A stretch of DNA of 64,000 nucleotides from Rhyzopertha dominica (taxonomy: Eukaryota > Arthropoda > Insecta > Coleoptera > Bostrichidae). This document shows positions 43,601-49,600 of the stretch, in pieces (positions within the stretch are counted from its first letter, which is position 1; each line of letters begins with the position of its first letter). The notes under the pieces were generated by a model that saw only the letters and a list, made by a program, of their open reading frames with translations, was not told where the DNA came from and did not search any database. A program made the translations under genes and the position numbers. The stretch covers positions 10,969,786 through 11,033,785 of the forward strand of contig QCXZ01000041.1 in assembly GCA_025024175.1 (NCBI GenBank), read 5' to 3'.

Positions 43601-46600
43601 CTTTACGAGGTTGTGTTTGGTAAGTTATAATCATCTCCGAAATTGACCTACATTACGATGCAAAATCAGTCATCTGTATACAGAACGTGTATGCTAGGAT
43701 AACAAATGAAGGAACGACAATGTTTATCGAATCTTTTAAGGCTTTTTAGAAGTATGCTATGAAAATCAAGAACATATTTTTACCCACAAACAGCGCCTGC
43801 GAGTAAATTGTATCTTGTACTATAAATTCGAATAGCATAAAATCGTGCATTGTGACGTCACGTGTACTTTTTTAATCTTGCATTGTTCACATTATTTTAG
43901 GCATCTTGTATATTTTATAAAAATTGTACACGTATTAAAAAAGTGTGCGAAATCATTATTGGCATGTTGTTCTCAACTGTTTTAACAAAAACTATATATA
44001 AAGGTCGCTGCAAAGTATGGAACCAGCAGGATATTCAGGTTCTGTTCGTCCGATTTTTCTGAAATTGTCCATGGGCCTATGGGTACATTTCCTGGATTTT
44101 TTCAACTCCGTGTCAGGTCTCTTTTCCGCGATTGGGCGCAAGTTGCATTTTTTTAATGGGAAGATGGGTCAAATGTTACATCATTGAAAAGGATATTTTT
44201 TCCTGATTTCAAGAATGCACAACACACTTGCACTATTTATTGCTCCTGAGTTGAGAAAAGTGTGATAACAAATTTGCAAAAAACTTCTGGATAAAAACCA
44301 TATTTGTTATCGCTTATTATAAGAACAAAAACTCCACGTGTCTCAATTTTCCTGGTGACTGGTGATAATTTTCATTCACTTTGTTATTTGCAATCGCAAT
44401 GCCTCAGTTAACTGAACATGATCGCCTCGAAATTTTGATGATGTTTGGTTATGGAGATAGAAGGCGATGTTATTCGGAAGTAGTTGCACTCTACAATGCA
44501 ATTCATGAACATCGTGAACCAATTGCCAGATCAACATTATTAAAACTTTGCAACGTTTTGACGAAACCGGTGGTGTTAAAAATCGTCAAATACCAGGGCG
44601 TCCAAAGGTTGCTACGAGTGTGGAAAGTAGCTTGAATGTCCTTTTAGATGTGCAAGAGAATCCCAAATTCACTTATTACAAGAACTAAGCGAAGATGATT
44701 TCGATCGTAGGATAGAATTTCGCAAAATTGCTATGAACATGATAGATGAAGATAGAAACATTTTAAATTGGATTATGTTTTCTGACGAAGCGACTTTTTG
44801 CCTCAATGGTAATGTGAATAGACATAATTGCAGGTATTGGTTGGACACAAATCCACATTGGATGGAACANGTCCACACACAATACCCTCAGAGATTAATG
44901 TCTGGTGTGCTATTACCGGTGAGTATTTACAGCTCTTGCGCGAACACATTGCATCAGAACGTGAAAATGCTGCGCGTCCTTTTGAACAAATATGGTTTCA
45001 CCAAGATGCTGCACCGTCCCATTTTGCAGTCAACATTCGTGAATATTTACAGACAGATGGAATGGTAGGGCCGGAGCGATAGAATGCCCAGCACGTTCCC
45101 CTGATCTGACGCCGCTTGATTTTTCCTGTGGTAGTATCTAAAAAATCGTATTTATGCTGATCGGCCACATAATGCAAAAAATTTAAAAGGACGAATCAGG
45201 GTAGAAATTCAGAACATTAGAAAACTTACTCAAGGCTGCATTACTACCAGGAAGTAAATGGGGATCATTTTGTGCATTTTTTGTAAGGTAAATTTGAAAA
45301 AATAATGCATTTTTCAAGGAATCATGTTTTTCTATTTTACTTTTAGGGTATCCGATTCGCAATAAATTGATCAAACTAGAAAATTATCATCGGTGAAGAA
45401 AAAATGGTAATACCTGGCTTTTTTGTCTTATTAGCGAAAAAGAAAATTGTTTTCTTTATTTTCGTTCTTTGTCAGGCTCAATTATTGCATTCACACTTTT
45501 CTCAACTCAGAACCAATAAATTGTACAAGTGTGATACTTTTTTGAAATCAGAAAAAATATCATTTTCAATGATGTGCCTTTTGACCCATCTTCACATTAA
45601 AAAAAATGTTGCGCCCATACCTCGGNAATGAGAGCTGACACGGAGTTGAAAAAATTCCAGAAAATGCATTTNAATTACCCATTACTTTGTANCGACCCTG
45701 TGTNCGGACAAGTTGGTCTTTAGATTTCATTTCCGCATTCCTAATGTAATTATCACCACCACTCCGTTACTTTTTTTATTGTTTCTTTTGCCGTTCAGTT
45801 TGCTATCGTCACGCAAGTTTTTCTTGCACTAAACCACAGAAACGCTTTTTTACATGAAATCATGTGTAGTATGAGGTGGTATTGACAAATACTTAGCCTA
45901 CCACACGTATTTTCAAAACAAAGTTTATTTATTCAACATAACATTTAGATATGAAGGAAGAATTCATGAAACAATTTTTTATTCTACACTAAGAAACAAT
46001 TTGACTTCGCAAACTACTCACCAGTGCTACATTTCCAGACTAACCAGTAACCCCTTCATATGTTCAGTGTTTGTAACGTTGTCTGTTTACATTCATCTTT
46101 TCATAGTAGCTTCCTTACTAACCAGCATGAAAGACTTGTTCATGTTGTTTGGCTTTTCAGTTCAGTGGTAGTCAGGAGAGCATTTTACAGATGGAAATAG
46201 AGGAGGTTGTGGGCCTGGACAGCAACGACGGTCAACACAGCCCTCGGAGGGCTGGCGGTATCAGCCCGCTGCCAGAAATAAGGGCTGTGACAGATCATCA
46301 GGTGAGAAAATATTTAAAGATGCGAGCTGCCTGAAGAGTCCCGATGTGGACGAAACTAGTCGTACGAACCGAATGAATGGCCGGAACAGTAGTTATTCTA
46401 ATAAAGTACTAGCGAGATGGTAAAAAGATAGTTTTGACTGAAAACCTGGTTCCTGAAAGGAAATCGGAGTATTCTTGCTTATTGGTTTTAACAGATAATA
46501 TTCGGTTTCAAATATTACGATGAGTAAAAAAAATGAAGAGGATGATTCTACTCGAAAAATGAATGCCACAAGTTCCTATACCATTTTTACAGATACAGTC

Positions 46601-49600
46601 TATCGAATATCTTCAAATTTGGCACACATATTTCCTACATAATTGTGCATTTCTTATCCAAATTTAAAGCAAATCCTTCGATGCCAAAGGACTTGATTTT
46701 TAAATTATCGCTCAGAATTTTTTTATTTGTGTTTTCGAGAAAAACCCGTTTAAAAATTTTATCCAGCTCAGTATATACAAGGAGACTTATCTTTTCCAGG
46801 ATTTGCAAAGTGTGTTTTGGTAACGAAAGTGTATTTACATCAGGATAGCTTTGACAAATTTATTGCAAAAAATATTGAAGTTTATTTGCAATTTAGTACA
46901 GTTAAACACAATTTAAGTTTTACAATAGCGTTTCAAAATTATTTCCTTTCAATACACAAATCCACTATTTTAAGAAAATTACGACGAACTCTTGCTAATA
47001 GACCAATGTTTTGTTTAATTGTGTCGCAGTTCTCAACAGTTCTTAGTTGTTGTTCCTTAACATTATGAACCGGGGTTTTATACGAGGGGTGGTCTCTTTC
47101 TCATGAGCTTACTAAAGAAAACCTATTTTTAACGGAACCAATATACTTATATTTCTTAAAATACTCTCCTCTACAATCTAACATTTCTGCATGCGTTTGA
47201 ACCATTCATCAAAACATTTTTTTTTAATCTCCTGGAGTTAGGTTATTTAGCTCAGACGAATTGGTTAAGGCTTTCACGGCCAGGTGATGAGCTGTTGTCC
47301 TGATTCGGGTCTAGAGGCCGCCATCGGTTGGAATTGCTTCCTAATGTTTCGCTAGCACGAGTGGCAAGCTTCTTCAGCTACATCCAGCATCGGAGATGGA
47401 AGGACCTCTGAAGAAGCTTGCCACTCGTGCTAGCGAAACGTTAGGAAGCAATTCCAACCGACGACGGCCTCTAGACCCGAATGAGGACATCAGCTTATTT
47501 AGCTCAGTTTTAAACGCGTCGACAGCTTCTTCTTGCTGTTGTAAAACGTAAACCACGCAATTTATCCTTCACCTTAGGGAACAGAAAAAAATCATTAGGT
47601 GCCAGATCAGGACTATATGACGAATAGCCGAGCATTTCAGTATTTTGGGCAGTTAAATATTCGTTTGTTCTAACCGCTGTAACAGCCTGAAATACTTGTG
47701 GCAAACAAACTGTAGTATACCATTCGGAATTAACCGTACTACAATACTCTAAAGCTACAATTGACAGATGCCCAGTAATTCCAAAACATGTAGCAACCAT
47801 CTTCTTGTTTCGACTTTTTTCACGAACCACTTTTGTGGGAATCTTGTCATTCTCGAACACCCAAACTGCCGATTGTTGTGTCTTTTCGGGATCATAGTAT
47901 CCAGCTTTCGTCACCTGTAACGAGCACAAACTTTTACTTTTTAATTTTAAATGTTCGTGCAGAATTGTGTTGGTGGCTTTTACACCAATCCCAAGAGCGG
48001 CCTGAATTACACAAGTTTGCACGAGCCATGTGGGTATAGCTGTTGCTCTTTCAGTATTTTATGCACTGAACTCCTTAGAATATTCTCCTGATTTGCAATT
48101 AATCTTACACTCGTATATGGATTATTTTCAATGCAATTTAGAACGCGGGTTACTGCGTTCGCACTTCGAGTGGTTCGTCAACTGCCTACATCATACAGTC
48201 TAGTCCAAACTCGCCTGGTCTTCTATGATTGCTAGTAAACAGCCGGGACTGTAGTATCCTTCTAATTGCTGCATATAAACGTTTTACTTCAAGACTTCAA
48301 GAGGATTACCAAGAGATAACCCTAAGTAATAATGCATCCACGTAGTTCTGCATTAGTATATCTGTTATTATTGTTATTCATGTAATTGAAGAAAAATTGT
48401 AACCATAAATGGTAATTTGTTACTTGGTAACGCACACATCCCGGATTCAAAGTACTATGTTGGCCCACTTGTCAAANTTATTTATTACGCTTTTGTTAAC
48501 AAACCATTCTTTGCAAATCCTAGAAAAAAAGAAGAAGTCTACCTATATATGTATGCTGAGCTGGGTATAATTTTTAAACGAATCTCTCGAAAACGACCTG
48601 TACCGAGAAAAACTTTTAAAGATTTTTTAACGATCTTAATTTCTGACATGTTGTTTTCCGGGCTGGTTCCCACGTTGGTTATTAGACCTTGACGTTTCGA
48701 CACTCATGTCGGTGTCTTCCTCAGAAGTAGCTGAAGTAGAAGTAGCTCAGCTACTTCTGAGGAAGACACCGACATGAGTGTCGAAACGTCAAGGTCTAAT
48801 AACCAACGTGGGAACCAGCCCGGAAAAAACATGTCATCGACAACAACCACGGAAGCCTTCAAACCGATCTTAATTTCTGTGATATTAAAATTTATAAATA
48901 ATCACAAATAAAAAGTTGTGGGTGATAATTTAAAAGCCAAAGGCAGTTTAAGCCCTTTAACATTAAAGGATTTGTTTTAAATTAATCGAAAAAAGTAATT
49001 TTGAGACCCGGTATCTTCGTTACTTTTGAGTTTCGCCAAAAATGGTATAAAAATTTATATGTTATTTCCGGACACCCTGTACATTATGAGACACGAGCTT
49101 TAAGAAAATAATATTTCTGTTAATAATAGAAGTTTGATTAACTTTTATTATCATCGCTATCACTATTGTTACCATTAATTTCTATAAGTTCATTTACAAA
49201 ATTTTGTTGGTAAATGCTTTGACCAATTTTCTGCGATGATGCGGTTAACTGCATTTTTAGCCGATTTAAGTCTAGTTGTCTTGATTACACCGTAAATATA
49301 ATTCGTGTTTTTTTTTAAGTGAGGATAGTTGAAACAATCAAAATTTGAAGTCCATCTTGTAGGGTATGGTACATTCAATTTCTTAGCGCAAATACGTTCT
49401 ACTTCATCGGATGTTATTCAATCTACTAACACTAATCCAACTAAGTTAAGTTTTGCTCCTGAAAACGGTCTTCAATATCTACCTGCCTACGGAAAGGTAC
49501 GAGTTGGGTCCCACTAATCCTATGTCTACCTGCTAGCTAGAAAAGGTTCTTTGCGAGTTGGGTTCCACTGGTTCCAACCAATAAAGCAATTACAGGGGTT

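Larger units (their letters stand above)
47256..47494. mobile_element. Fold-back (inverted Penelope-terminus) insertion with 13-bp TSD
   Basis: The 239-bp insert is flanked by TTATTTAGCTCAG at 47243-47255 and 47495-47507. It is a near-perfect palindrome: the left arm has GGAAGC..(inverse) and AATGTTTCGCTAGCACGAGT, the right arm ACTCGTGCTAGCGAAACGTT, with a short CATCCAGCATCGGAGATGGA centre. Each arm contains a CTGAAGA - stem - GAAAC hammerhead-like motif, so it appears to be two PLE-type termini head to head without coding sequence. It sits inside the mariner transposase, so it is younger than that element. Confidence 0.82.
47085..48190 (-). pseudogene. Mariner transposase remnant split by a fold-back insertion
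   Basis: Leftward on the minus strand: [20 protein letters not shown] with [15 protein letters not shown] (helix-turn-helix, 48180-48030); [20 protein letters not shown] (about 47900); [20 protein letters not shown] and [35 protein letters not shown] (third catalytic Asp, about 47610); [12 protein letters not shown] (about 47530). The frame then meets a 239-bp insertion (47256-47494) and resumes as [12 protein letters not shown] near 47200. The usual HHDNASSHT block with the second Asp is missing. This is the widespread arthropod mariner with an [12 protein letters not shown] motif, dead before or after the insertion. Confidence 0.83.
48646..48864. mobile_element. Fold-back (inverted Penelope-terminus) insertion with 15-bp TSD
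   Basis: A 219-bp insert flanked by CGATCTTAATTTCTG at 48631-48645 and 48865-48879. The left arm, from ACATGTTGTTTTCCGGGCTG, is the inverse of the right arm, which ends CCAGCCCGG....ACATGT and continues 30 bases to TTCAAAC. The centre (about 48725-48755) is CTGAAGTAGAAGTAGCTCAG. The right arm is nearly identical to the tail of the Penelope-like fragment at 32.2-32.32 kb, which gives the origin: two PLE termini joined head to head with no coding sequence. Confidence 0.88.

Noticed and set aside
47374..47556. 60-codon frame ending in [19 protein letters not shown] as a host protein
   Set aside because: It is a chimera of the mariner frame and the inserted palindrome, so not a gene.
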